Shown here: positions 56,644 through 64,000 of the stretch, piece by piece
How the letters are laid out: each line of letters starts with the position of its first letter
Position numbering within the stretch: the first letter of the stretch is position 1
Assembly: GCA_002364615.1 (NCBI GenBank)
Contig: DEYP01000028.1
Span: 125,645-189,644 of the forward strand
Length of the DNA: 64,000 nt
Direction of reading: 5' to 3'
DNA from: Arsukibacterium sp. UBA3155
GTDB taxonomy: Bacteria; Pseudomonadota; Gammaproteobacteria; Enterobacterales; Alteromonadaceae
Made by a program: the position numbers and the translations under genes
Notes under the pieces: model-generated
Databases searched by the model: none
What the model was told of the DNA's origin: nothing
What the model saw: only the letters and a program-made list of their open reading frames with translations

Positions 56644-58041
56644 TTACTCGTATTGTTCCCGATATTTACGCACAACAACCAACGCTACAATATTCAGCAG
56701 CAAGGTAATGACAAACAGGGTTAAGCCCAATGCAAAAGCGACCAGGGTCTGAGGGCTGGCAAAGTCGTTGTCGCCGGTTAGTTGGTTAACGATAGACACC
56801 GTTATCGTCGACACGGCCTCAAAGGGATTGGCAGTCAATGTCGGGCTGTTGCCCGCTGCCAGCACCACAATCATGGTTTCACCAATAGCCCGACTGGCAG
56901 CAAGCAGCACCGCACCCACTATGCCAGGCAGCGCAGCGGGCAGCACCACCTTGCGAATGGTTTCAGATTTCGTCGCGCCCAGGCCAAGCGAGGCATCCCG
57001 AAGCGCCTTGGGCACCTGGGTAATAATGTCATCAGAGAGTGACGAGATAAAAGGTACAATCATTATGCCCATCACCACGCCCGCGGTGAGTGCAGACGTC
57101 GCACGGATAGTCAGGCCAATACTGGCGCCAAAATCGGCTAGAAATGGCCCTACCGTCACCAACGCAAAGAAGCCGTAAACAATCGTTGGAATACCAGCAA
57201 GCACTTCAATAATGGGTTTGGCGGTTGCGCGAAAGTTGGCCGGCGCATATTCTGCCAGGTAAATCGCGACCATTAAACCAAGGGGAATTGCGACCAGCAA
57301 CGCGATACCCGCAATCATCATCGTACCTGAAAGCAACGGCAGCAAGCCAAAACTTCCCTGACTTCCGGTCAGCGAACCTTCACTCACTCCTGTCGTCGAA
57401 AAGCGTGGGTTCCAAGTCGTACCCAGGAAAAAATCTGCTGGCGGTATAAAACTGAAGAACTTGATGGTTTCACCCACCATTGATAGCACAATGCCGATAG
57501 TGGTTAAAATGGCAACAGTGGAGCAGATTATAAGCACAGCTTTAACGGTGCGTTCGATTTGATGGCGCGCCCGCAAATGAGGCTGAATGCGTTTAAAACT
57601 GAAAAACAAACCCGCAGCGGCTATCGCTGCCATCAGACCAGTTAACAGTAGAGCACTACTGGTTTGTAACTGTTGCATGTACGCCGCAGCGTCGAGCTCC
57701 CACTGCGCAGCCTCTGCCACCACACCAAAATTAGTGGCAAGATTGCTGATCCGGCGCATTATCACATCGGCAGTTAAGCCTTCTGCGGCCAACGCTTCTG
57801 CAGGCAATTGGGCAGCCACCATGCCGTTAATGACGCCGGGGGACAACAGTGTCCACAATACCAGAATGAAAAACGCCGGGATAACGGCCCACAAGCCGAC
57901 CATCATGCCGTAATGATGCGGTCTGGAGTGCATTTTTTGCTGCGGGTTAACTATCGCGACCTTGCGACTGCGCACCATGCCAAGCTGATAGCCTATCGCC
58001 ATCAATGCCAGCAGCAGTACAATTAACGAAAAATTACTCAT
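56644..58041 (-). CDS. pstC: Phosphate ABC transporter permease PstC (system 2)
   Basis: 465 residues from ATG 58041 (MSNFSLIVLLLALMAIGYQLG), with GGAG five bases upstream; an in-frame ATG six codons earlier lacks a ribosome site. Eight predicted helices: two extra N-terminal ones plus the six-helix permease. Core motifs are PIIEVLAGIPTIVYGFFALVTVGPF and LGLGATKSETIRKVVLPAALPGIVG. Compared with the PstC of system 1, this copy lacks the beta-propeller-like insert. It is separated from pstS by 169 bases with a hairpin. Confidence 0.95.
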   Translation of the reverse strand: MSNFSLIVLLLALMAIGYQLGMVRSRKVAIVNPQQKMHSRPHHYGMMVGLWAVIPAFFILVLWTLLSPGVINGMVAAQLPAEALAAEGLTADVIMRRISNLATNFGVVAEAAQWELDAAAYMQQLQTSSALLLTGLMAAIAAAGLFFSFKRIQPHLRARHQIERTVKAVLIICSTVAILTTIGIVLSMVGETIKFFSFIPPADFFLGTTWNPRFSTTGVSEGSLTGSQGSFGLLPLLSGTMMIAGIALLVAIPLGLMVAIYLAEYAPANFRATAKPIIEVLAGIPTIVYGFFALVTVGPFLADFGASIGLTIRATSALTAGVVMGIMIVPFISSLSDDIITQVPKALRDASLGLGATKSETIRKVVLPAALPGIVGAVLLAASRAIGETMIVVLAAGNSPTLTANPFEAVSTITVSIVNQLTGDNDFASPQTLVAFALGLTLFVITLLLNIVALVVVRKYREQYE

Positions 58042-58141
58042 GGTTGCTCCATTGCCCAATCCGGGTTATCCCACAGGGATAAATACTTCTTAATAAGCCG
58101 CGCCAGCTTAACGCGCCTATATTGCAGTTTTATTACAGTGT

Positions 58142-58163
58142 CTGTCATATTACTGAAATAGAA
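58142..58163 (+). repeat. Inverted copy of the pstS PHO-box sequence, downstream of pstS
   Basis: CTGTCATATTACTGAAATA (58142-58160, plus strand) is identical over 19 bases to the PHO box upstream of pstS (59294-59312, minus strand). The two copies are inverted and flank the whole pstS gene. No -10 follows this copy, so it is unlikely to be a promoter. Confidence 0.8.
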
Positions 58164-58164
58164 A

Positions 58165-58186
58165 AAGAGGACCGCGGGGTCCTCTT
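58165..58186 (-). terminator. Partial terminator between pstS and pstC (system 2)
   Basis: AAGAGGACC / GGTCCTCTT, 9-bp stem with a 4-base loop, followed on the minus strand by TTT. It lies 25 bases after the pstS stop and inside the operon, so it likely raises pstS mRNA over pstCAB. Confidence 0.7.
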
Positions 58187-58210
58187 GCTTCTTTTAGCTT
58201 ACTAAAACAG

Positions 58211-59239
58211 TTATAGCGACTTTTTGGCGCGAATGTTGGCGATAATAGTGGCGCGCTCATCATCATCCAGTGGAATTAAGCCTGCGGCTTCCAGCGGACT
58301 GCCAAAGCCTGAAGCAGCGTCAGAGACAAAGTACTCAGCGAATTCCTTCAAACCCGGAATAACGCCAATATGTTCACCCTTCACGTAGAAAAACAGCGGA
58401 CGTGATACCGGGTAAGTGCCGTCAATAATATTGTCAACGGTCGGCTCAACACCACTTACTGTGGCTACTTTTATGCGGTCACGGTTTGCTTCATAAAAAC
58501 TTAAACCAAACACACCAAGCGCATTTTTCTGCGCCTGCAACCGGGCCAGTGTTTCAGTGTAATCACCTGCAATTTCTACCACGCTGCCATCGGTACGCAT
58601 CGCTAAACAAAAATTGTTTTGCTCTGCTTTTGGCAGTGCCTGCACTTCTGCAAAAGTTTTACAGCCATCCAGTATTACTTTTTCTTCGTACACTTCACGG
58701 GTACCGTGGTTTGAACCCGGAATAGCCAGCAAAATGGCCTGATCGGGTAAAGACTTATCAATTTGCTGCCAGTTAGTGTAAGGGTTGGCCACCATTTTGC
58801 CATTTTGCGGCACTTGTGCCGCCTGAGCCAGAAACACATGTTCAGGTTTTAATTTAAAGATGCCGGCATCAATCCGCGAAGCAAACACAATACCGTCATA
58901 ACCAATTTTCACTTCGATAATGTTGTTAACGCCATTGGCATTACACGCTTCTACTTCAGCCGGGCGAATGGCTCGTGAAGAGTTAGCAATATCGATGGTG
59001 TTGGTGCCAACACCCTGACAAAATTGACGTAAGCCACCTGAAGAACCACCTGAGCCCACGACCGGAGTACGGAACTGGGCAAAGTTATTACCAAATTCTT
59101 CAGCAGCAATTGAAGCGAACGGCAACACGGTTGACGAGCCAGCCACCTGCACTGTATCGCGGTTGGCATGCGCCTGTCCTGCAAACGCCAGGCTAACGGC
59201 AGAAGCAACAATCAGTTTAGTAAGCTTATTCATTTTCAT
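58211..59239 (-). CDS. pstS: Phosphate-binding protein PstS (system 2)
   Basis: I start at ATG 59239 (MKMNKLTKLIVASAVSLAFAGQAHANR, a clear signal peptide cleaved after HAN or AHA); the longer ORF extends into the promoter. 342 residues. Phosphate-contact motifs are VAGSSTVLPFASIAAEEF, PVVGSGGSSGGLRQFCQGVG, DIANSSRAI, IGYDGIVFAS and PGSNHGTREVYEEKV. Two Cys pairs suggest disulfides. It is not the E. coli-type PstS but the PtxB/SphX-like 'PstS' common in marine bacteria. First gene of pstS-C-A-B, with a PHO box upstream. Confidence 0.94.
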   Translation of the reverse strand: MKMNKLTKLIVASAVSLAFAGQAHANRDTVQVAGSSTVLPFASIAAEEFGNNFAQFRTPVVGSGGSSGGLRQFCQGVGTNTIDIANSSRAIRPAEVEACNANGVNNIIEVKIGYDGIVFASRIDAGIFKLKPEHVFLAQAAQVPQNGKMVANPYTNWQQIDKSLPDQAILLAIPGSNHGTREVYEEKVILDGCKTFAEVQALPKAEQNNFCLAMRTDGSVVEIAGDYTETLARLQAQKNALGVFGLSFYEANRDRIKVATVSGVEPTVDNIIDGTYPVSRPLFFYVKGEHIGVIPGLKEFAEYFVSDAASGFGSPLEAAGLIPLDDDERATIIANIRAKKSL

Positions 59240-59278
59240 TGGGTCGATCCTCAGTATGAGATGCATTTGATGCTGCAC

Positions 59279-59312
59279 AGTATGCGATACTTTTATTTCA
59301 GTAATATGACAG
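59279..59312 (-). promoter_or_regulatory. PHO box and promoter of pstS (system 2)
   Basis: On the minus strand CTGTCATATTA (59302-59312) then CTGAAATAAAA (59291-59301), 6 bases, then -10 CATACT (59279-59284). The start codon lies 40 bases downstream. It has the same geometry as the phoB and porin sites. Confidence 0.82.
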
Positions 59313-59333
59313 CTCACTCCAGACGACGGACAT

Positions 59334-59357
59334 AAAAAAACCCGCTACGATAGCGGG
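59334..59357 (-). terminator. Terminator after the small lipoprotein gene
   Basis: CCCGCTA-TCG-TAGCGGG followed by seven T on the minus strand. It isolates the small lipoprotein transcript from pstS. Confidence 0.9.
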
Positions 59358-59411
59358 CTCTTACACTGCAGGTTAAAAAAATATATGCCTAGTGGCGTTT
59401 CAGGTACCGGT

Positions 59412-59633
59412 TTACTTCTGTTCTTTATTTACTGCCACACGTTTGGTTGGCGGGTTTAACCAGACCACATGGCCGGTATGTTTTGAGGTACGGGTTAAAC
59501 TGTTGGCTTCTGTCAGCTGGTCATTGTCTAACACATAAGTGTATTGCTGTTTGCTCATGCTGGAACAACCCGATAAACCAACAAGTGCTACCGCTGCTAA
59601 TACTGTCACCAGGTGCTTTTTATTCATTTTCAT
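59412..59633 (-). CDS. Small lipoprotein of unknown function
   Basis: 73 residues from ATG 59633, with AGGAG seven bases upstream; a GTG one codon earlier is not needed. Signal with lipobox VGLSGC at about residues 18-23, then a 50-residue mature part with YTYVLDNDQLTEANSLTRTS and HVVWLNPPTKRV. The basic tail is VAVNKEQK. I recognise no assigned family. It has its own promoter and terminator between pstS and the PhoU-like gene, so it is not simply part of the pst operon. Confidence 0.8.
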   Translation of the reverse strand: MKMNKKHLVTVLAAVALVGLSGCSSMSKQQYTYVLDNDQLTEANSLTRTSKHTGHVVWLNPPTKRVAVNKEQK

Positions 59634-59661
59634 CACTGTACTCCTGCTACGTCTTACCCAG

Positions 59662-59690
59662 ACTATAGTCAGCGCCGCACCGGCTGTCTA
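59662..59690 (-). promoter_or_regulatory. Promoter of the small lipoprotein gene
   Basis: On the minus strand TAGACA, exactly 17 bases, TATAGT (each 5/6 to consensus), ending about 30 bases before the start codon. A degenerate PhoB half-site CTGTAATAAAA lies just upstream; without a good partner I do not call it a PHO box. Confidence 0.65.
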
Positions 59691-59855
59691 GCATATTTTT
59701 ATTACAGTTTAGTGAAGGTTGGCGATATTTTTTAAATTACCCTAATACATTGTTTTTAATGCAGTTATTAGCGTGACGGTAATGTGCTCACCGTCATAAT
59801 TACGTCATGTTATTTAATTAGTTGTTAATGATGTATTTTGAAGCCTGAGCAGGCC

Positions 59856-60590
59856 TTACCGGGGGCGTCGTGGTTGTAATTCAACCCGGGCTGACTGCCC
59901 CCTGCTGACTCTGGCCATAAATATGGCCTGCCTGGCCAGATTAACACTGTGCTCGGCGATCCGTTCCAGCGCTCTGGCCACCCAGTTCACCGCTAAGACA
60001 GCATCAAGCTGATCCGGTTGCTGACCGGTATCAGCCAGATTACGTCTTAATATGGCGCCATAACACTGATGAACGGTTGCTGCCATAGCAAGCGCCTGCT
60101 CCGCCTTGGCAGTACTGGATTGCTGCAGTGCCGCAAGTGCCAGCGTAAGCATAGTGCCTACCGGTGTGGCCAGGCTATCAATTGCAGCCAGCTGCTTTGC
60201 CGACGGGGCGCTTGTTGTGTTCAGCAGCACCTGCTGGGCTATCTGCACATTCTGATTGCAAACCTGCTCGATATCACTGATTGCCTTTAACAGCGCCAGC
60301 ACTAGCCTTAATTCACGATCGCTGGCGGTATGGTTTAACATATCAAGACAATGATCATCCATTGCTACTTCAAAATCATGTGCGCGTTGCAACTGGCTCA
60401 GCACCTGCTGTGCCAGTCGGCTATTGTTGCTCTGATAGGCACTCAGCGCGTGCTCAAACTGTTGCAGGGCCAGGCTGCTGACAGCGTGTAACCGCTGCCG
60501 GGCCTGAGCCATTTCAGCACTGAAGCCTGCCTGGCCACTGTCCGGCACAGTTTGGCTGCAGTCTGATCCTGACTTGCTGCTGGTAGGCAT
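59856..60590 (-). CDS. Divergent PhoU-like protein
   Basis: 244 residues from ATG 60590 (AGGA upstream); the longer ORF adds 25 residues that include the promoter region. The two-repeat PhoU pattern is visible: MAQARQRLHAVSSLALQQFEHALSAY...QRAHDFEVAMDDHCLDML, SDIEQVCNQNVQIAQQ (repeat 1) and ALERIAEHSVNLARQAIFMAR (repeat 2). The metal-binding ERIGD motifs of true PhoU are changed to IEQVCN and ERIAEH, so metal binding and signalling may differ. It lies upstream of the second pst operon in the same orientation. The C-terminus is basic (RVELQPRRPR). Confidence 0.75.
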   Translation of the reverse strand: MPTSSKSGSDCSQTVPDSGQAGFSAEMAQARQRLHAVSSLALQQFEHALSAYQSNNSRLAQQVLSQLQRAHDFEVAMDDHCLDMLNHTASDRELRLVLALLKAISDIEQVCNQNVQIAQQVLLNTTSAPSAKQLAAIDSLATPVGTMLTLALAALQQSSTAKAEQALAMAATVHQCYGAILRRNLADTGQQPDQLDAVLAVNWVARALERIAEHSVNLARQAIFMARVSRGQSARVELQPRRPR

Positions 60591-60674
60591 TGTTGTTTCC
60601 TGTGCAATCTGAGTATGTCCGCATCTTAACGCTGCCACTGCCAACGGTAAAGCGGCCATGTTCAACCAGGCCGC

Positions 60675-60713
60675 TTGACATATGGAAAAATGAATATATG
60701 ATTATTCGCATAT
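60675..60713 (+). promoter_or_regulatory. arsR promoter with overlapping ArsR-type operator
   Basis: TTGACA (60675-60680), 16 bases, TATGAT (60697-60702): consensus -35 and 5/6 -10. An inverted repeat ATATG-ATTATTCG-CATAT (60696-60713) covers the -10 and start region, the usual position and type of site for ArsR/SmtB repressors. Binding would block the polymerase until arsenite is present. Confidence 0.75.
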
Positions 60714-60737
60714 TTAGCCACCAGGTAATGCAGCCCT

Positions 60738-61082
60738 ATGTTAAACCCCCTGCTATTTTATAAAGCTCTGGCCGATGATACCCGCTTAAAAAGCCTGTTG
60801 TTAATTACCGAGCAGCAGGAGCTGTGTGTCTGTGAGTTGATGACAGCACTTGACCAGAGCCAGCCCAAAATCTCCCGCCACTTAGCCCAGCTACGTAAAG
60901 CCAATATTTTGCAGGATCGACGTAGTGGCCAGTGGGTATTTTATTCTTTGCACCCTGCACTACCGGCATGGGCGAATCAGGTATTGCAACAAACCTTGCT
61001 GGCCAACCAGTCTTATCTGGCGCCATGCCGGCAACAACTTACTCTGGTATCCGGGCGGCCTGTTGAACAGGCCTGCTGTTAA
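60738..61082 (+). CDS. arsR: ArsR-family arsenite-responsive repressor
   Basis: 114 residues, winged helix-turn-helix ([16 protein letters not shown] ... [17 protein letters not shown]). The arsenite-binding ELCVCEL pair (C30, C32) lies at the DNA-recognition helix as in E. coli ArsR. Additional cysteines are C98 and the terminal C113-C114, which could supply the third ligand. It controls the gapdh-arsJ genes behind it. GAPDH starts 19 bases after its stop. Confidence 0.92.
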   Translation: MLNPLLFYKALADDTRLKSLLLITEQQELCVCELMTALDQSQPKISRHLAQLRKANILQDRRSGQWVFYSLHPALPAWANQVLQQTLLANQSYLAPCRQQLTLVSGRPVEQACC

Positions 61083-61101
61083 CAATGAAAAGGAAACTGA
61101 C

Positions 61102-62112
61102 ATGAGCATAAAAGTAGGCATAAATGGCTTTGGCAGAATTGGCCGTCTGGCGTTACGCGCTGCCTTTGACTGGCCTGAACTTGAGTTTGTACAGATTAAC
61201 GACCCGGCTGCAGATGCTGCTACCCATGCCCACCTGCTGAATTTTGACTCGGTACATGGTATCTGGCGCCACAATGCCAGCACCGAAGGCAGTAATATGC
61301 TGATCAATGGTAAAACCATAGCGGTCAGTCACAATAAAGCGATTAGCGATACCGACTGGTCGGGCTGTGATGTGGTAATCGAAGCCTCCGGCAAAATGAA
61401 GACCGTGGCCGCTTTACAGGATTATCTGCGCCAGGGGGTTAAACGGGTGGTCGTCAGCGCCCCGGTGAAAGAAGCCGGAGTACTGAATGTGGTGATGGGC
61501 GTTAATCACCAGCTGTATGATAAAACGAAACACCCGATCGTCACGGCAGCCAGCTGCACCACCAATTGTCTTGCGCCAGTGGTGAAAGTTATTCACCAGC
61601 AGTTGGGTATTAAACATGGTTCTATTACCACCATTCACGATTTAACCAATACCCAGAGTATTATGGACACGCCGCATAAAGATTTACGCCGGGCCCGGGC
61701 CTGCGGCACTAGTTTAATTCCGACCACAACAGGCTCGGCAACCGCTATTGTTGAGATATTCCCCGAGTTAAAAGGTCGCTTAAATGGCCATGCGGTAAGG
61801 GTTCCGCTGACAAACGCGTCGCTAACCGACTGCGTTTTTGAAGTAGAGCGGGCAACAACCGCAGAAGAAGTAAACCAAATGCTCAAAGCTGCAGCTGAAG
61901 GCGAGCTGAAAGACATTCTGGGCTTTGAAACCCGACCTCTGGTATCCATCGATTATAAAACTGACCCACGCTCCAGCATTATCGATGCGCTAAGCACCAT
62001 GGTGATTAATGGTACTCAGGTTAAAATTTATGCCTGGTACGATAATGAGTGGGGTTATGCCAACCGTACGGTAGAGCTGGCAAAAATGGTCGGTTTGCAG
62101 GATAAAGCCTGA
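61102..62112 (+). CDS. Arsenate-associated glyceraldehyde-3-phosphate dehydrogenase
   Basis: I start at ATG 61102 ([22 protein letters not shown]); the longer frame runs through arsR. 336 residues, complete GAPDH with NAD-binding INGFGRIGR, catalytic C152 in [11 protein letters not shown], and [16 protein letters not shown] near the end. In ars operons this enzyme uses arsenate in place of phosphate to form 1-arseno-3-phosphoglycerate. That product is the substrate of ArsJ encoded immediately after. The IND/FDS ([22 protein letters not shown]) region is typical of the ars-linked type. Confidence 0.93.
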   Translation: MSIKVGINGFGRIGRLALRAAFDWPELEFVQINDPAADAATHAHLLNFDSVHGIWRHNASTEGSNMLINGKTIAVSHNKAISDTDWSGCDVVIEASGKMKTVAALQDYLRQGVKRVVVSAPVKEAGVLNVVMGVNHQLYDKTKHPIVTAASCTTNCLAPVVKVIHQQLGIKHGSITTIHDLTNTQSIMDTPHKDLRRARACGTSLIPTTTGSATAIVEIFPELKGRLNGHAVRVPLTNASLTDCVFEVERATTAEEVNQMLKAAAEGELKDILGFETRPLVSIDYKTDPRSSIIDALSTMVINGTQVKIYAWYDNEWGYANRTVELAKMVGLQDKA

Positions 62113-62114
62113 AT

Positions 62115-63308
62115 ATGATTGCCGCGTCGCTGTCGCCTGCCGTACGCCAGTATTTGCTGGTAACGGCTAACTACTGGGCATTTACCTTAACCGACGGCGC
62201 GCTGCGCATGTTGGTGGTATTGCACTTTTACAGCCTGGGCTACAGCGGGCTGAGCATTGCCATGCTGTTTGTGTTTTATGAAGTATTCGGGGTAGTCACC
62301 AACCTGGTCGGCGGTTGGCTTGGTGCCCGTATCGGCTTAAATAAAACCATGAATATTGGTTTATTTTTACAAGTTATCGCGTTGTCGATGTTACTGCTGC
62401 CCGCAGCGTATCTTATTGTTCCCTGGGTAATGGCAGCCCAGGCGCTGTCCGGCATTGCCAAAGATTTAAACAAAATGAGCGCCAAAAGCAGCATTAAAAT
62501 GCTGGTATCGAGCAAGGCTCAGGGTACTTTGTTTAAATGGGTGGCGCTGCTAACCGGTTCCAAAAATGCGTTAAAAGGCCTGGGCTTTTTTATCGGAGGG
62601 TTATTGTTAACCCTGGTTGGCTTTCAGCTGGCCATTTTGTGTATGGTGATAATGTTACTGCTGGTCTGGACCTTAAGTTTAATTAAACTAAAGCAGGATT
62701 TAGGTAAAAGCAGCACCAGGCCTAAATTTCGGGAAATATTGTCGAAAAGCCGGGCGATAAATATTCTGTCGGCTGCCCGTCTGTTGTTATTTGGTGCCCG
62801 TGATGTCTGGTTTGTCATCGCGTTGCCGCTGTATCTGGCCAGCCAGCTCGGCTGGGATCACTGGAGTGTCGGCAGCTTTTTAGCGATATGGGTAATTGGT
62901 TACGGTGGTGTGCAAAGTATTGCGCCATTATTGCTGGGAAAAAACAGCATACCAGACGCGAAAACTATCACATTATGGGCCTTGTTGTTATGTGCCATTC
63001 CCGCGCTGATTGCCATAGCATTAACCGTTAACTGGCAGCCTGAACTTGCCCTTCTGGGCGGTTTAATGCTGTTCGGTGCCGTGTTTGCGATAAACTCCTC
63101 GGTACACAGTTATTTAATTGTCAGCTATGCCAAAAGCGATGGCGTGTCGATGGATGTCGGTTTTTACTATATGGCCAATGCACTCGGCCGGTTACTGGGA
63201 ACCGTGCTTTCAGGCTGGTTGTATCAGAGTGCGGGGCTGACAACCTGCTTATGGGTATCCAGCACAATGTTAATTTTAGCCGTATTAATTTCCAAGCGGC
63301 TGAACTGA
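62115..63308 (+). CDS. arsJ: Organoarsenical efflux permease ArsJ (MFS)
   Basis: 397 residues, about twelve membrane helices of the major facilitator superfamily. It starts 2 bases after the gapdh stop (MIAASLSPAVRQYLLVTANYWAFTLTDGALRMLVVLHFYSLGYSG), which strongly favours ArsJ over a generic MFS exporter. Together with GAPDH it removes arsenate as unstable 1-arseno-3-phosphoglycerate, as described for Pseudomonas. Part of the arsR-gapdh-arsJ operon, adjacent to the high-affinity Pst genes, the likely arsenate entry route. Confidence 0.92.
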   Translation: MIAASLSPAVRQYLLVTANYWAFTLTDGALRMLVVLHFYSLGYSGLSIAMLFVFYEVFGVVTNLVGGWLGARIGLNKTMNIGLFLQVIALSMLLLPAAYLIVPWVMAAQALSGIAKDLNKMSAKSSIKMLVSSKAQGTLFKWVALLTGSKNALKGLGFFIGGLLLTLVGFQLAILCMVIMLLLVWTLSLIKLKQDLGKSSTRPKFREILSKSRAINILSAARLLLFGARDVWFVIALPLYLASQLGWDHWSVGSFLAIWVIGYGGVQSIAPLLLGKNSIPDAKTITLWALLLCAIPALIAIALTVNWQPELALLGGLMLFGAVFAINSSVHSYLIVSYAKSDGVSMDVGFYYMANALGRLLGTVLSGWLYQSAGLTTCLWVSSTMLILAVLISKRLN

Positions 63309-63454
63309 TAGCCGCCTGATTTTTGAACCCGACTTATACAAAAGTAATATTTACAGAATTAATATTGAGGGTGATAAAACGCGAAGGTCATTCGCACAAC
63401 CAGAAAAAAGCGGCTACAGTAAACTAACCCGATTAATTCGCAGTATCGACTTGA

Positions 63455-64000
63455 ATGCCGAATAGCTTAGAACATAGCCAAAATTCCGTTGTTAATTACC
63501 CTAACCAGCTGCATAAGCTGCGCACCAAACGTTTATTACAAATAATAGGCCTGACCTTATTCGGCCTGGTACTGGCAGTAGCGGTTGCCAGCGGTACAAC
63601 AAAATGGGTACTGGTAGCAGGCTGTTTTACCCTGGCATTAGCGGGCATCTTTGCCTATCAACGGAAAATTATTACAGCAACCGTAGTGTTACTATGGGCC
63701 ATGTGCCTGATGTTGTCAGCCTTGGCTTTTATTTCTGGCGGGATCCGCGATCTCGCTTTGCTGGGTTACCCTGGCGTACTGGTGTTTGCTGCCATGCTGG
63801 GCAATAGCAGGCTGTTTTTCTCTCTAATTGCCTTCATGCTGGCCTTTTGCGCCTCACTTACCTATCTGGCAGTTAATGGCATGGTTGTCCCGGTTATACC
63901 GACGATCAGCGCAGCACACTTTGTGTTTGTAGCGGCAATTTTACTGGTAACCGGTGTCAGCGTGTATTTGCTATATCGTGATCAACAACGTTTAATGAGT
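63455..64000 (+). CDS. Polytopic membrane protein, N-terminal part (right edge)
   Basis: 182 codons visible, open at the edge. It begins MPNSLEHSQNSVVNYPNQLH, then about six hydrophobic helices: LLQIIGLTLFGLVLAVAVASG, WVLVAGCFTLALAGIFAY, ITATVVLLWAMCLMLSALAF, LALLGYPGVLVFAAMLG, LFFSLIAFMLAFCASLTYLA and HFVFVAAILLVTGVSVYLLY, ending at RDQQRL. The six-helix block followed by a basic exit resembles the sensor part of histidine kinases or GGDEF/EAL enzymes, but the output domain is outside the window. No strong ribosome site precedes ATG 63455. Confidence 0.6.
   Translation, partial: MPNSLEHSQNSVVNYPNQLHKLRTKRLLQIIGLTLFGLVLAVAVASGTTKWVLVAGCFTLALAGIFAYQRKIITATVVLLWAMCLMLSALAFISGGIRDLALLGYPGVLVFAAMLGNSRLFFSLIAFMLAFCASLTYLAVNGMVVPVIPTISAAHFVFVAAILLVTGVSVYLLYRDQQRLMS

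Noticed and set aside
59790-59811. PHO-box-like pair ACCGTCATAAT and TACGTCATGTT on the plus strand
   Set aside because: It points into the 3' end of the minus-strand PhoU-like gene with no plus-strand gene for over 900 bases, and no -10 follows. It probably belongs to a hairpin (GACGGT/ACCGTC).

Overview
The window reads as a chromosomal segment of a gammaproteobacterium, most likely an Alteromonadales member close to Rheinheimera/Arsukibacterium/Alishewanella. That placement is an inference from dusB-fis, queA/tgt-yajC-secDF, aroQ-accBC, a CorA and PhoB very like the enterobacterial proteins, and a large set of exported proteins. I see no rRNA, tRNA, CRISPR array, transposase or phage gene, and genes are densely packed with ordinary intrinsic terminators.

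Layout. 0-11 kb is housekeeping: groESL (groEL runs off the left edge) with a sigma-32-type promoter, dsbD, aroQ-accB-accC behind a structured leader, prmA, dusB-fis and purH. 11-17 kb is mixed: a gamma-glutamylcyclotransferase-like protein, a secreted beta-lactamase-fold hydrolase, csaA, fpr, a tandem pair of TraT-like lipoproteins and suhB. 17-24 kb holds a rhodanese, secF-secD-yajC-tgt, a folded palindromic element, queA and oxyR. A secreted subtilase follows.

27-39 kb is a first phosphate block: Pit transporter with its DUF47 partner, phoU, a Pst ABC system (pstB-A-C-S) whose PstC carries a large extracytoplasmic insertion, a GcvR-like ACT protein, and ppk-ppx. 39-45 kb is accessory: patatin, corA, an M20 peptidase, tag, an unknown gene preceded by a small upstream ORF whose ribosome site can be masked, and a solute-binding protein.

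45-60.6 kb is a second phosphate block: phoB-phoR, an internally duplicated surface lipoprotein plus a TonB-dependent receptor, an OprP-like phosphate porin, a second Pst system (pstS-C-A-B), a small lipoprotein and a divergent PhoU-like protein. PHO boxes with one shared geometry (two 11-bp repeats, 5-6 bp, then a -10 of form NATACT) precede phoB, the porin and pstS of this block. I infer a PhoB-controlled route from outer membrane (porin, possibly the lipoprotein/receptor pair) to inner membrane (Pst), with polyphosphate storage by Ppk/Ppx.

60.7-63.3 kb is an arsR-gapdh-arsJ arsenate-resistance operon with a near-consensus promoter whose -10 overlaps a palindromic ArsR-type site. It sits beside the high-affinity phosphate uptake genes through which arsenate would enter. 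The right edge cuts a polytopic membrane protein.

The best candidates for undescribed biology are the duplicated-lipoprotein/TonB-receptor pair inside the Pho block, the 19-bp inverted copies of the PHO sequence flanking pstS, the masked leader ORF at 43.25 kb, and the folded intergenic element at 22.1 kb.
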